Below, one piece after another: positions 26,175 to 36,719 of a stretch of DNA of 64,000 bases. The position numbers were made by a program, and so were the translations under genes. The stretch is from assembly GCA_017396555.1 (NCBI GenBank), contig JAFQLS010000014.1, positions 39,747 to 103,746 of the forward strand, read 5' to 3'. The notes under the pieces were generated by a model. The model was not told where the DNA came from and made no database searches. It saw only the letters and a list, made by a program, of their open reading frames with translations. This DNA comes from Lachnospiraceae bacterium (GTDB lineage Bacteria > Bacillota > Clostridia > Lachnospirales > Lachnospiraceae). The stretch's first letter is position 1. Each line of letters begins with the position of its first letter.

Positions 26175-29100
26175 TTATTTAGTTATCTTCACATTCTTAG
26201 GCTGACCCTTTACCTTAAGGAGTTTCTTATATGCATTGTATTTCTTCTTAGGTACTTTTATCTTCGCCTTTGAATTAATTCCCTTAAGTGCATTTTTACC
26301 AACACTTTTAAGCTTTGTTGACTTAATTGTTATTGTCTTAAGGTTCTTACATCCACTAAATGCGTTTTTGCCAATCTTCTTAACATTTGCTCCTATTGTA
26401 ACTGACTTAACCTTAGTTTTCTTCTTTAAGGCATTATTTGTTATAGATGTTATCTTGAATTTCTTTCCACCTATTTTTACAGTTCCTTTTATAACCACAT
26501 TTTTAGTATTTGCCTTCTTAAGTCCTGCAAATGCCACTTCCGATTTGCTTGTTACTTTGTATTTGTAAGCTCCAACCGTATAAGTCTTGCCCACCTTGAT
26601 GTTAATATTAAATGTTGTCTTTACGATTCCGTTGTATTTACCTTTTCCAGTAACTGTTACAGTAGCCTTACCTATTTTCTTATTATTTGAGTATGTTACT
26701 GTATAATCTGTTCCGTTTACAAGAGTCTTACCATTAAGTACAACTGTTACAGCAGGTTTCTTTGCCTTTCCATCAAATACATAACTCTTCTTTGCAAGCT
26801 TAACACTTGCATTCGAAATCGAAGTTATTGAAGGTTTTGCTGGTTCAGCAGGCTTCACTGCTGGCTTTGCAGTTATTGTAAATGTCTTGGTTATTTCTCC
26901 TTCATACAGACCAATACCTTTTATAATTACTGTAGCTGTTCCAGCCTTAACATTATTCTTATATTCTACTGTATAATGTTTATCTTTTACTAACGTTTTT
27001 GCATCATTTTTTACTGTTACTGTAGGTGTCTTTGCTTTTCCATCTTCTACTATACTATAATACTCAAGAGTAGCTGTAAATTCTTCACTTATATCTATTA
27101 TATTGCCATAGATATAATAATCTACAAAGCACCATACTTCCTTAGTTGTAATTCCGTCAGAAACAACACACTTAAATATTGGTGCAGATGTTTTACTTGC
27201 AATAAAACTATATACAGACGAATTAGCTCCACTTATTAAATGACCCTCATCTTCATAAGTTTCATACTCTTCTTCACTCATATAATACCATTTATATGTA
27301 AGATTACCGCTTGTTGAAACAGCTTCAATTGATAATTCTACTCTGTTGCCTACAACTCCTTCTACATAGTACTCTTGTCCATTCAAAATCATAAGTCCCG
27401 AGTCAAGATGTGTATACACTAATTTTGTTCTAACAGAATCAAATCCATCAGAGACAACACAATAATACGCAGCTTTAAGATTGGTATTACCTGTAAGGGT
27501 ATAACTACTTTCCGTAGCTCCTGCTATCTTCGTACTATTATTTATAATATAATCACCTATAGTAGTATCATATTTCATATCTTCACTATTACAATAATAC
27601 CACTGATAAGTTAAATTAGAAATCCTACTCGTAGCATCTACTGTAATTACCTTTGTTCCACCATATTTAACCTCTACATCACCACATGGCTGTGCACTTA
27701 CATATAAATCTGTATCAATATTTACAACAAAATATACATCTACAGTATCATCATTATTTGTAACCTTACATAAATAATTCTTATGTGCATTTCCATTTGC
27801 TGTAATAGTATAAGAATCATTAGTTGCTTCACTAATTATATTTTCGTTGCCATTTTCATCTATATAATACCATTGATAATTTGTTCCCTCCTGAGTCAAT
27901 GGTATTACTCTCATAGTATGTTCTGAATCAAACGACACATTAGCCTCTGCCATACCATCTGCAACGGCATAAAAATCTACATCTGTATGATTTATCTCAA
28001 CCGATGTATCTCCTGCCTCAACTGCTTCACTATATACATATAAATAATATATCTCATCAGCATCAAATATATATGTAAGATTATCACCGGATGAATTTAC
28101 TAATTCATTCATATCTGAATCATATAGCATCAATTCCTGCTCATGAGTAGTATTATTTGTAAATGAAAAGCTTTGTGCTCCCTCAATATCGCTAATCTTG
28201 AAGAACATTTCGCTCTCTGTTACTGAATTAGCTGCATTTGATGAAAAATCTGTACATGTCAGTTTATTTATTTCATATATTACTTCTTTTGAAGCAAAAT
28301 CATCTTCAACTTCACATCTAATGGTTTTCTTCATATTTTCATTAGCAGTAATCTGATATGAAGATGTCGTACCTGATAAACCAGACCACCAGTAACCTGA
28401 TTCTTCATTTCCCGCTTTACCCCACCAGCTATAGCTTATATCTCCAACTCCACCCGTTGCATTTACCGTTAAAGTTTTTGATGCATTTTCAGGCAAATTA
28501 ATATAATGATATCCCTCTTCTTTGACCTTAAGGCCGGTATCCCATTCAATATAATACTCTTTAGTAAGCTCCATTATTCCATCAGTAACCTTACATCTAT
28601 AGGCAGCATAATCTCCTTCTTCCCCTGTTATTGTATATGTACTTTCGGTTGCTCCTGAAATATCCATCCAACCACCATTATTAGTGTAACGTTGCCACTG
28701 ATAGCTTAACTCACCTATTCCTCCTATTGCATCCATTGACATCGTATTTTCTTTTCCATATACAAAAGATTCATATTTATAGTATTCACCAACTCGAAGT
28801 CCCGTATCCAAGTATGTGTATACCATAAACCCTTTTCCAAGCACTCCATCAGTAACTTCACATCCATATGCCTGAGCCATATCTAAGCTACCTGTCAATG
28901 TTAATGTAGCACTCGTTTCATTCTCAATAGGATATGCATTATATTCTTCATCAAATCTATACCACTGATATCTTATTTCACCTGCTCCTCCACTGGCTGA
29001 TACTGTCACATCCTTAGTCTTTCCATACTGTACTACTACCTCTTCGTAGTCACTCTCTAATTCCAGTCCCGTATAAAGTTCCGGGTATATAGTAGCATTT

Positions 29101-29771
29101 TGAGATTGTACACCATCAGTTGAAGTTACCACACATTTATAACCTTTAGCCAATTCCGTATTACCGGTAACAGTATAGAAATTATTATTCGCTCCTTCAA
29201 TTAATATATCATTATAATCCTCATCTTTATAATACCACTGATATGTAACCTCCCTATTACTCCATACTCTAACTATTAAATCCTTGCTCTCACCATACTT
29301 AACTATAGGTTGACTATAATAATCTATATACCAATAATTCGAGCTTGAATCATAAGTACAATATCTGACAGTCGCAGTAAATTCACCAGCCTCATAGTTA
29401 TCAAACCTTCCTTCAAGATAATAGGTCTCTCCTGCAGTCAGTATACATTTAACCAAGCACGATGTATTCCTGCCAGAGCCATCCTTTCTTATTTCTTTTT
29501 TTGAATCATACAACGTAATATATGAATACATACTGTTATTAGAATAAAATTCATATACTCCATCCACCTCAGGTGTGAATTTAAAATATGCTGTTTCTCC
29601 TTTTGCCAAATCTACTGTTTGGCTTGCACTAGTTTGACTTGATACATCCAAAGTCATAACAACTGCCTGTTGGATGTCTTTATCTGTTATTGCTGCCTGA
29701 ACCTCTAATATTCCGGTTCCTCCAAGAACCATTATCATGGCTAAAATTAATGCTAATATTTTCTTCTTCAT
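26175..29771 (-). CDS. giant secreted surface protein A: PPC-like, Ig-like repeats, LRR-like basic C-terminus
   Basis: 1198 residues with a Sec signal ending near LEVQA. Order: a PPC-like beta domain (about 50-145); four Ig-like modules (150-500), each with YQWY and YxCxVTDG; a second PPC-like domain (510-600); three more Ig-like modules (600-890); two modules with the YTVxYxNN...GTATVxIKG...TKTF signature (905-1055); and a lysine-rich leucine-rich-repeat-like end (1060-1198). No LPxTG is seen; the very basic C-terminus may hold the protein to the wall by charge. It follows its paralogue after 19 bases and shares an almost identical signal and last ~138 residues. Role is inferred as adhesion or surface coat. 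Confidence 0.85.
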   Translation of the reverse strand: MKKKILALILAMIMVLGGTGILEVQAAITDKDIQQAVVMTLDVSSQTSASQTVDLAKGETAYFKFTPEVDGVYEFYSNNSMYSYITLYDSKKEIRKDGSGRNTSCLVKCILTAGETYYLEGRFDNYEAGEFTATVRYCTYDSSSNYWYIDYYSQPIVKYGESKDLIVRVWSNREVTYQWYYKDEDYNDILIEGANNNFYTVTGNTELAKGYKCVVTSTDGVQSQNATIYPELYTGLELESDYEEVVVQYGKTKDVTVSASGGAGEIRYQWYRFDEEYNAYPIENETSATLTLTGSLDMAQAYGCEVTDGVLGKGFMVYTYLDTGLRVGEYYKYESFVYGKENTMSMDAIGGIGELSYQWQRYTNNGGWMDISGATESTYTITGEEGDYAAYRCKVTDGIMELTKEYYIEWDTGLKVKEEGYHYINLPENASKTLTVNATGGVGDISYSWWGKAGNEESGYWWSGLSGTTSSYQITANENMKKTIRCEVEDDFASKEVIYEINKLTCTDFSSNAANSVTESEMFFKISDIEGAQSFSFTNNTTHEQELMLYDSDMNELVNSSGDNLTYIFDADEIYYLYVYSEAVEAGDTSVEINHTDVDFYAVADGMAEANVSFDSEHTMRVIPLTQEGTNYQWYYIDENGNENIISEATNDSYTITANGNAHKNYLCKVTNNDDTVDVYFVVNIDTDLYVSAQPCGDVEVKYGGTKVITVDATSRISNLTYQWYYCNSEDMKYDTTIGDYIINNSTKIAGATESSYTLTGNTNLKAAYYCVVSDGFDSVRTKLVYTHLDSGLMILNGQEYYVEGVVGNRVELSIEAVSTSGNLTYKWYYMSEEEYETYEDEGHLISGANSSVYSFIASKTSAPIFKCVVSDGITTKEVWCFVDYYIYGNIIDISEEFTATLEYYSIVEDGKAKTPTVTVKNDAKTLVKDKHYTVEYKNNVKAGTATVIIKGIGLYEGEITKTFTITAKPAVKPAEPAKPSITSISNASVKLAKKSYVFDGKAKKPAVTVVLNGKTLVNGTDYTVTYSNNKKIGKATVTVTGKGKYNGIVKTTFNINIKVGKTYTVGAYKYKVTSKSEVAFAGLKKANTKNVVIKGTVKIGGKKFKITSITNNALKKKTKVKSVTIGANVKKIGKNAFSGCKNLKTITIKSTKLKSVGKNALKGINSKAKIKVPKKKYNAYKKLLKVKGQPKNVKITK

Positions 29772-29790
29772 ACACTCTACCTCCTATTGG

Positions 29791-32700
29791 TTATTTAGTT
29801 ATCTTCACATTCTTAGGCTGACCCTTTGCCTTAAGGAGTTTCTTATATGCATTGTATTTCTTCTTAGGTACTTTTATCTTCGCCTTTGAATTAATTCCCT
29901 TAAATGCATTTTTACCAACACTCTTAAGCTTTGTTGACTTGATTGTTATTGTCTTAAGGTTCTTACATCCGCTAAATGCGTTTTTGCCAATCTTTTTAAC
30001 ATTTGCTCCTATTGTAACTGACTTAACCTTAATTTTCTTCTTTAAGGCATTATTGACTATAGATGTTATCTTGAATTTCTTTCCACCTATTTTTACAGTT
30101 CCTGCTATAACCACATTTTTAGTGTTTGCCTTCTTAAGTCCTGCAAATGCCACTTCCGATTTGCTTGTTACTTTGTACTTGTAAGCACCAACTGTATATG
30201 TCTTACCTACCTTAATGTTAATGTTAAATGTTTTAGTTACAGTTCCAGTATATTTTCCCTTACCGGTAACCTTCACTGTAGCCTTACCTATTTGCTTATT
30301 CTTTGTGTATGCTACTGTATAATCCGTTCCTTTTACAAGAGTCTTACCATTAAATACAACCTTTACCGAAGGCTTCTTTGCCTTGCCATCAAATACATAA
30401 CTCTTCTTTGAAAGCGTTACTGTTGCTTTCGAAATTGATGTAAGTGTTGGTTGTGTAGGATTTGTTGGCTGTGTAGGTTTTGTTGCCGGCTTTGCAGTTA
30501 TTGTAAATGTCTTGGTAATTTCACCTTTATACCGACCAATACCTTTTATAACAACTGTAGCTGTTCCAGGCTTTACATTATTCTTGTATTCCACTGTATA
30601 ATGTCTGTCAATTTCTAAAGTGCTTTCATCATTTCTAACCGTTACAATTGGTTTCTTTGCTGTTCCATCTTCCACTATACTTGAATATTCAAGAGTTGCC
30701 GAGAAATTTTCTGCTATGTCTTCTATTCTACCCGAATAATCAACATAAATGTATACTACTTTTGTCATAACTCCATCAGACACCACACATTTATAGTAAT
30801 TATATGATGAACCGCTCGCTATGTAGCTATATGTTGATGTACTATTTGTACTTATCAACTCCAGATTACTTTCATCTGAATCCACACACTGATACCATTT
30901 ATATGTAATATTTGGTCTTGTAGAAACAGCTTCAATCTCAATTTCTACCTTATCTCCATATTGTGCTTTAAGCTCCATATAATCTCCATTTAATACTCTA
31001 AGTCCTGTATCAAGTTCCGGATATACTTTTTTTGTCTTTACAGTATTAATTCCATCAGAGACCTTACAATAATATGAATACTTAAGATTGGCGTTCCCTG
31101 TAAGAGTATAGTTATTTCCCGTAGCACCCGCTATCATTCCACCCTCACTCGTATCCGAATCACTATAATACCACTGATATGTTATATTGGAAGCATTACT
31201 GCTTGCATCAACGGTAAGCACCTTGGTTTCACCATAATTAACCAACACATAATTATATGGGATAATCGTGGTTTTCAAACCGGTATCAATATTTATAACA
31301 AAACACACATCTACGGTTTCATCACCATTAGAAACCTTACACAAATAATTTCTATGTGCATCCTCATTTGCTGTAATAGTTAAAGTATCATTTGTTTCTA
31401 CATTAATAATACTATCATCACCATTTTCATCTAAATAATACCACTGATAACTTAATTCTCCTGCTTCTGTCATAGCCGTTACACGCATTGTATGCTCTGC
31501 ATTGTATAAAACTTCCACTTCAGCATCACCATCTGCAACAGCATAGAAATCAACTTCTTCACACCTGATTGCAGTCGTTGTATCACTTTCTCCAACGGCT
31601 TCACTATATGCATATAAATAATATGTCTTCTCGGCATCAAAAATATATGCAAGCTTATCACTATTTGCATCAACTATCACATTAACTTCTTCGTCATACA
31701 ACTTTAACTTCTGCTCATAAGAGGTATCTGTATTAGTAAACGAAAAACTTTGTGCACCTTCAATGCCACTAATTTTGTAAAACATTTTATTTTCCGTCAA
31801 AAAATTATCTTCATCAATTGAAATGTCGGTACATGGTACTTTATTCAGTTCATATATTACCTCTTTTTCAGACAAGGAATCTTTTACTTTGCATTTAATT
31901 TTCTTCTTCATATTCGCATCTGCTGTTACAGTATACGAAGGGTTAGTACTAGATGATAAGCCCGACCAGTAGTTTCCTGACTCAACATAATACCTCCACA
32001 AATAGCTTAAGTTTCCCACACCTCCTGTGGCATTTACAGTTAAAGTCTTAGATACATTCTCAGGCAAATCTATATAATTAATTTCATCTTCCTTAATCTC
32101 TATGCCCGTATCCCACTCAATATAAAAATCAGTATACATTCTGAGTATTCCATCTGTAACCTCACACCCATAATAAGTATAATCACCTTCTTCGCCTGTT
32201 ATAGTGAGTGTATCCTCCGTTGCTCCATTTATTTTATCACCTTCAGCATACCACTGATAACTTAATTCTCCTATACCACCACTAGCTGACATAGTCATTA
32301 CATTCTCTTTTCCATATACAAAAGATTCATACTTATAAAATTCATCAGTTCTAAGACCTGTGTCCAAGTACACATCTGCAAAGAACCCTAGTTTGATTAC
32401 TCCATCTGTTACCTCACAGGCATAATAAGGCATAATATCCAGCGTACCATTTAATCTCAAAGTATCACTTGTAGCACCTTCAATTATATATGCATTATAT
32501 TCTTCATCAAACTTATACCACTGATAACTTAATTCTCCTGCACCACCACTAGCCTTTACGGTTAAATCCTTTGTCTCTCCATATTTTACAACTACTTCTT
32601 CATATTCCTTCTCTAGTTCAAGCCCCGTATAAAATTCCGGATATATAATTTGATATGACGAACGGGTACCATCAGTTGCACTTACCGTACATTTATAGCC

Positions 32701-33297
32701 AGAATACATTTCTCGGTTGCCTGTAACAGTATATGTATTATCAGTTGCACCTTCAATTAAAACCCATTGATAATCTGCATCCTGATAATACCACTGATAG
32801 CTAACTTCTAAATCAGTCCAGGCTCTAACTATCAAATCTTTAGTCTCTCCGTATTTAATTATAGGCTCCTTATAACTATCTAAATACCAAGAAATATTTT
32901 CTTTATTAGAAACTAATAAACTAATTTCTCCTTCTTTATATTCCTCAATCCACCCTTTAAGGTAATAGGTCTTGCCTGCATCTAATATACACTGAATATA
33001 ACATGAACTTCCTTTACCCCGTGCTATACCTCTTATTTCATTTGCAGAGTCATATAACTCTATCACCGCACTATTTTGATTCTTTGACTCAAATTTATAT
33101 ACTCCATCAGCATCAGGTGTAAATTCAAAACAAACATCATCGCCCTTTTCCAAATTCACACTATGTGTTGTATTTAGACTCATAACAACTGCATTTTGTA
33201 TGTCTTTACTTGTTACCTCTGCCCGAACCTCTAGTATTCCGGTTCCTCCAAGCACCATTATCATGGCTAAAATTAATGCTAATATTTTCTTCTTCAT
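29791..33297 (-). CDS. giant secreted surface protein B: paralogue of protein A
   Basis: 1168 residues with the same domain order as the following gene: signal peptide identical over its first 24 residues, PPC-like domain, seven Ig-like modules interrupted by a second PPC-like domain, two YTVEYKNN/YTVAYTKN modules and the LRR-like basic end. The last ~138 residues differ from protein A at only five positions, while the Ig-like modules are far more divergent. A -10-like TATAAT lies at 33342-33347. GGAGG precedes the start in the same TACCTCCTATT (plus-strand view) context as protein A. Likely a surface adhesin or coat protein, co-transcribed with protein A. Confidence 0.85.
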   Translation of the reverse strand: MKKKILALILAMIMVLGGTGILEVRAEVTSKDIQNAVVMSLNTTHSVNLEKGDDVCFEFTPDADGVYKFESKNQNSAVIELYDSANEIRGIARGKGSSCYIQCILDAGKTYYLKGWIEEYKEGEISLLVSNKENISWYLDSYKEPIIKYGETKDLIVRAWTDLEVSYQWYYQDADYQWVLIEGATDNTYTVTGNREMYSGYKCTVSATDGTRSSYQIIYPEFYTGLELEKEYEEVVVKYGETKDLTVKASGGAGELSYQWYKFDEEYNAYIIEGATSDTLRLNGTLDIMPYYACEVTDGVIKLGFFADVYLDTGLRTDEFYKYESFVYGKENVMTMSASGGIGELSYQWYAEGDKINGATEDTLTITGEEGDYTYYGCEVTDGILRMYTDFYIEWDTGIEIKEDEINYIDLPENVSKTLTVNATGGVGNLSYLWRYYVESGNYWSGLSSSTNPSYTVTADANMKKKIKCKVKDSLSEKEVIYELNKVPCTDISIDEDNFLTENKMFYKISGIEGAQSFSFTNTDTSYEQKLKLYDEEVNVIVDANSDKLAYIFDAEKTYYLYAYSEAVGESDTTTAIRCEEVDFYAVADGDAEVEVLYNAEHTMRVTAMTEAGELSYQWYYLDENGDDSIINVETNDTLTITANEDAHRNYLCKVSNGDETVDVCFVINIDTGLKTTIIPYNYVLVNYGETKVLTVDASSNASNITYQWYYSDSDTSEGGMIAGATGNNYTLTGNANLKYSYYCKVSDGINTVKTKKVYPELDTGLRVLNGDYMELKAQYGDKVEIEIEAVSTRPNITYKWYQCVDSDESNLELISTNSTSTYSYIASGSSYNYYKCVVSDGVMTKVVYIYVDYSGRIEDIAENFSATLEYSSIVEDGTAKKPIVTVRNDESTLEIDRHYTVEYKNNVKPGTATVVIKGIGRYKGEITKTFTITAKPATKPTQPTNPTQPTLTSISKATVTLSKKSYVFDGKAKKPSVKVVFNGKTLVKGTDYTVAYTKNKQIGKATVKVTGKGKYTGTVTKTFNINIKVGKTYTVGAYKYKVTSKSEVAFAGLKKANTKNVVIAGTVKIGGKKFKITSIVNNALKKKIKVKSVTIGANVKKIGKNAFSGCKNLKTITIKSTKLKSVGKNAFKGINSKAKIKVPKKKYNAYKKLLKAKGQPKNVKITK

Positions 33298-33386
33298 ACA
33301 CTCTACCTCCTATTAGTTTTAACCACTATATCAATGTATTAATTATACCATTTTTGTTGCATTTTTAGTAGTACAATTTAAATTTT

Positions 33387-34445
33387 CTACTTTCCGATAA
33401 ACCATTTTCCACTCTCAGACAACTCGTCATTTGTCCATCCACTCACCTTACTACAAGAAGAATTTATCAATGCGCTACTCTCTTGCTTATTTGATAAGTT
33501 CCATATAACATAGCTGACATTATGTTGCCTTATAACCTGCATCCATTTGTTCGCCTCTTCTATATTTACATTGCCATTTCCTGATGCGTCACAAATTCCA
33601 AATTCCGATACAATAACCGGCAAACCACTGTTAATAGCATTTACCATTTTATTTCTAAGGTCATCTCTGTGTGTATCCGCATAGAAATGCAGAGCGTACA
33701 TTATATTATCCCTGTCTATTGGTGATGCTGCCGCCTGGTCCACATATTGTGACCAGTTAGGTGTTCCGACTATAATTACTGCGTCCTTATCATTTTTTCT
33801 GATGGTATCAATAACTTCGACAGCATAGGATTTAATTTCTTCCCAGCTTGTACCACCATTTGGCTCATTGCAAATCTCATATATAACATTTGTGTGTTTA
33901 CTGTATTTTTTAGACATTTTATTAAAGAAATCTACGGACTGATTTTTGTACATATTAGGATTATTGTCACTTAATATATGCCAGTCAATTATTACATACA
34001 TACCAAGCTCCGTAGCATAAGACACACCATTATCCACAAGTTGTATTAGTGCCTGTCTGTTATTTTCGTCTCCTGTACAGTAACCATTATACTCAGCTGT
34101 ATACATCGCAAGACGAACGGTATTCACATTCCATTCATCTCTCATATATTTAAAAGCATCTTTGTTAACATACTGCGGAAACCATGACAGACCATGTGTA
34201 CTAACACCACGAAGTGTAATGATTTTTCCCGAAGAATCAACTAGGTTTGTACCCTGTACTGAAAGTCCTTTTCCATTTTTCTTGTTGTTCTTTGTTGTTG
34301 TTTCTTGTGTAACTATTTCCTTAGTAGTTATAGGTTCACTTTCAATTGTAGATACATCCTTTTTACTCATTGGACTTTTTGCGCAACTAACCAATATTAT
34401 CATTGTCAAAATTAATAAACCTATTCTTTTGTTCTTCTTCACCAT
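33387..34445 (-). CDS. GH5 endo-beta-glucanase (cellulase) lipoprotein
   Basis: Signal peptide with lipobox LVSC (Cys21), then a Thr/Ser/Lys-rich spacer (about 25-58), then a glycoside hydrolase family 5 TIM barrel. The acid/base Glu194 is in YEICNEPNGG and the nucleophile Glu281 in VIVSEFGICD; LRGVSTHGL near residue 78 and DWH at 154-156 are also family motifs. It would cut internal beta-1,4-glucosidic bonds of cellulose or related glucans at the outer cell face. Length and motifs are complete. No carbohydrate-binding module is present. Confidence 0.93.
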   Translation of the reverse strand: MVKKNKRIGLLILTMIILVSCAKSPMSKKDVSTIESEPITTKEIVTQETTTKNNKKNGKGLSVQGTNLVDSSGKIITLRGVSTHGLSWFPQYVNKDAFKYMRDEWNVNTVRLAMYTAEYNGYCTGDENNRQALIQLVDNGVSYATELGMYVIIDWHILSDNNPNMYKNQSVDFFNKMSKKYSKHTNVIYEICNEPNGGTSWEEIKSYAVEVIDTIRKNDKDAVIIVGTPNWSQYVDQAAASPIDRDNIMYALHFYADTHRDDLRNKMVNAINSGLPVIVSEFGICDASGNGNVNIEEANKWMQVIRQHNVSYVIWNLSNKQESSALINSSCSKVSGWTNDELSESGKWFIGK

Positions 34446-34551
34446 ATTTCCACCTCCTATATCTTGTTCAGTTCTCCCGCAGGGTATTTTTTCAACTTTT
34501 GATTGCTACTTACCCCACACATACTATTTTACTCATTCTCAAATACAACTA

Positions 34552-34592
34552 TAGGGTATAAAGCAATAATTTAATCGCTCTATACCCCACCA
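34552..34592 (-). terminator. hairpin after the debranching enzyme gene
   Basis: GGGTATA-A-AGC pairs with GCT-C-TATACCC about 30-70 bases past the stop on the minus strand. The T-tract is weak. Confidence 0.5.
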
Positions 34593-34620
34593 TTTCGGTT
34601 TTCCATGTACCAATTACTGA

Positions 34621-36717
34621 CTATCTCTCAACAGCTTCTAATATTACCACGCTTCTTGGCGATACCATTATCTTGTTATCTCTCTCAAGATAAATCTTTT
34701 TAGAAGCAATATAACCTACTTCATCGTAGGTATTAACTACAAGATGCCATTTGTATCTTGTTCCTATATCAGGAAGCTCCATTAACATATCTTCCCAATA
34801 AGCATTAATTCCAATGTAGACAACATCATCTTTTCTTCCTGTATTTCCGGCAAACATAACACCTACAACTCTGGAACTGCTACTAAAATCAGGTTCCCAA
34901 GGCTTAACTCCATGCATACTTACATTTGGAAGCCTTAATGTACATTCAGGAGTATTTCTTCTTACCACCTCATGCTTCTTTCTAAATGCTATCATATTCT
35001 TAAAGAAATTAAACATTCCTTTATTCTTCTTTAATAGGTTCCAGTCAAGCCATGAAATAATATTATCCTGACAGTAAGGATTGTTATTACCAAAGCTCGT
35101 ATTACAGAACTCATCTCCTGCGAAGAACATTGGTGTTCCTCTACTACATAACAATGTAGCTGCAGCATTTCTAATAAGTCTGTATCTTAGCTTAAGAACT
35201 TCCGGGTCGTCTGTCTCGCCTTCCCAACCACAATTCCAGCTTCTGTTATTGCTTTCACCATCTGTATTGCCCCAGCCATTAGCTTCGTTATGCTTATAAT
35301 TATAGGAATACAAATCATATAATGTAAATCCGTCATGACATGTTAAGAAATTAACAGATGCATCACATCCTCTGTGTTCAGGGTCGTATATATCAGGCGA
35401 GCCTATTATTCTGTTAGCTGCCGCCTGTGCAAGCCCCTCATCACCTTTAAGAAAACTTCTCATATCATCTCTGTATTTACCATTCCATTCTGCCCATCTG
35501 TTCCATGCAGGGAATGTTCCTACCTGATATAGTCCACCTGCATCCCAAGCCTCTGCAATGAGTTTAACCTTGCTAAGAACAGGGTCAAATGCAAGACTCT
35601 GAAGTAATGGTGGCTGACTCATTGGCGAGCCGTCCTCATTTCTACCAAGAATAGTAGCAAGGTCGAATCTAAATCCATCAACTCTATATGTCGTTACCCA
35701 ATAACGAAGACACTCTATAATCATCTGTCTTACTACCGGATGATTACAATTAAGTGTGTTACCACAACCACTGAAATTATAATACTTTCCGTCTGGTGTA
35801 AGCATATAATAAATATTATTATCAAAACCCTTAAATGAAATGTATGGTCCAAGTTCATTTCCCTCTGCTGTATGATTAAAGACAACATCAAGAATAACCT
35901 CTATACCATTATCATTTAATTCCTTTATAAGATGCTTAAGCTCATTACCCTCATGGTTATGCTCAAGCTTAGCACTATAACCTGTATTAGGTGCAAAGAA
36001 GCTTACAGGATTGTAGCCCCAATAATCAAGAACTGTATTACCATTTACATCTCGCCTATCTTTAGTCTCATCAAATTCGAATATCGGCATAAGCTCCACA
36101 GCATTTATACCAAGCTCTTTAAGGTAAGGAATCTTTTCACGAAGTCCCTCAAATGTTCCGGGATGCTTAACACCTGATGACTTATCATTTGTAAAGCCTC
36201 TTACATGAAGCTCATAAATAATAAGCTCGTCCATTCTAAGATGTGGTTGTTTCATACTTCCCCAGTCAAAGTCATCCCTAACCACTCTTGCCTTATAATG
36301 ACTACAATCATTTAACGCTCCCCACACATTCTGTCCTGTAACAGCTCTTGCGTATGGGTCTAACAAGCATTTATTCTTATCAAAAATAATACCTTTCTCC
36401 GGCTCATAAGGACCATCTAATCTATACGCATATTCAAAATCTTCAATATCAAGCTTAAACACAATCATTGAAAATACATTTCCGATTTTATAGTGGGACG
36501 GAAAAGGAATTACCGCAAATGGTTCATCCTCCTTTGGGTTAAATAGCAATAATTCGCAGCTTGTTGCATTACTTGAATGCACTGTAAAGCTCACTCCACC
36601 AGGAATAGCTGTTGCTCCATATATTTCATAAAATCCAGGTCTTACCTCATAACCATTAATCTCATCAAGTGGAATCAGATGAAATTTTCTCATTCTTGCC
36701 TCAGGCACAATAATCAC
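34621..36717 (-). CDS. glgX: GlgX/TreX-type glycogen debranching enzyme
   Basis: 698 residues, no signal peptide, so intracellular. An N-terminal CBM48 domain (about 20-130) precedes a GH13 barrel with DVVFNHT (278-284), nucleophile Asp352 in VDGFRFDLA, acid/base Glu389 in LIAEAWD and Asp462 in CHDGFTLYD. It hydrolyses alpha-1,6 branches of glycogen or limit dextrins. It is the last gene of a probable operon and lies two bases after an S66 peptidase gene. A plain isoamylase specificity cannot be excluded. Confidence 0.92.
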   Translation of the reverse strand: MIIVPEARMRKFHLIPLDEINGYEVRPGFYEIYGATAIPGGVSFTVHSSNATSCELLLFNPKEDEPFAVIPFPSHYKIGNVFSMIVFKLDIEDFEYAYRLDGPYEPEKGIIFDKNKCLLDPYARAVTGQNVWGALNDCSHYKARVVRDDFDWGSMKQPHLRMDELIIYELHVRGFTNDKSSGVKHPGTFEGLREKIPYLKELGINAVELMPIFEFDETKDRRDVNGNTVLDYWGYNPVSFFAPNTGYSAKLEHNHEGNELKHLIKELNDNGIEVILDVVFNHTAEGNELGPYISFKGFDNNIYYMLTPDGKYYNFSGCGNTLNCNHPVVRQMIIECLRYWVTTYRVDGFRFDLATILGRNEDGSPMSQPPLLQSLAFDPVLSKVKLIAEAWDAGGLYQVGTFPAWNRWAEWNGKYRDDMRSFLKGDEGLAQAAANRIIGSPDIYDPEHRGCDASVNFLTCHDGFTLYDLYSYNYKHNEANGWGNTDGESNNRSWNCGWEGETDDPEVLKLRYRLIRNAAATLLCSRGTPMFFAGDEFCNTSFGNNNPYCQDNIISWLDWNLLKKNKGMFNFFKNMIAFRKKHEVVRRNTPECTLRLPNVSMHGVKPWEPDFSSSSRVVGVMFAGNTGRKDDVVYIGINAYWEDMLMELPDIGTRYKWHLVVNTYDEVGYIASKKIYLERDNKIMVSPRSVVILEAVER

Positions 36718-36719
36718 TC

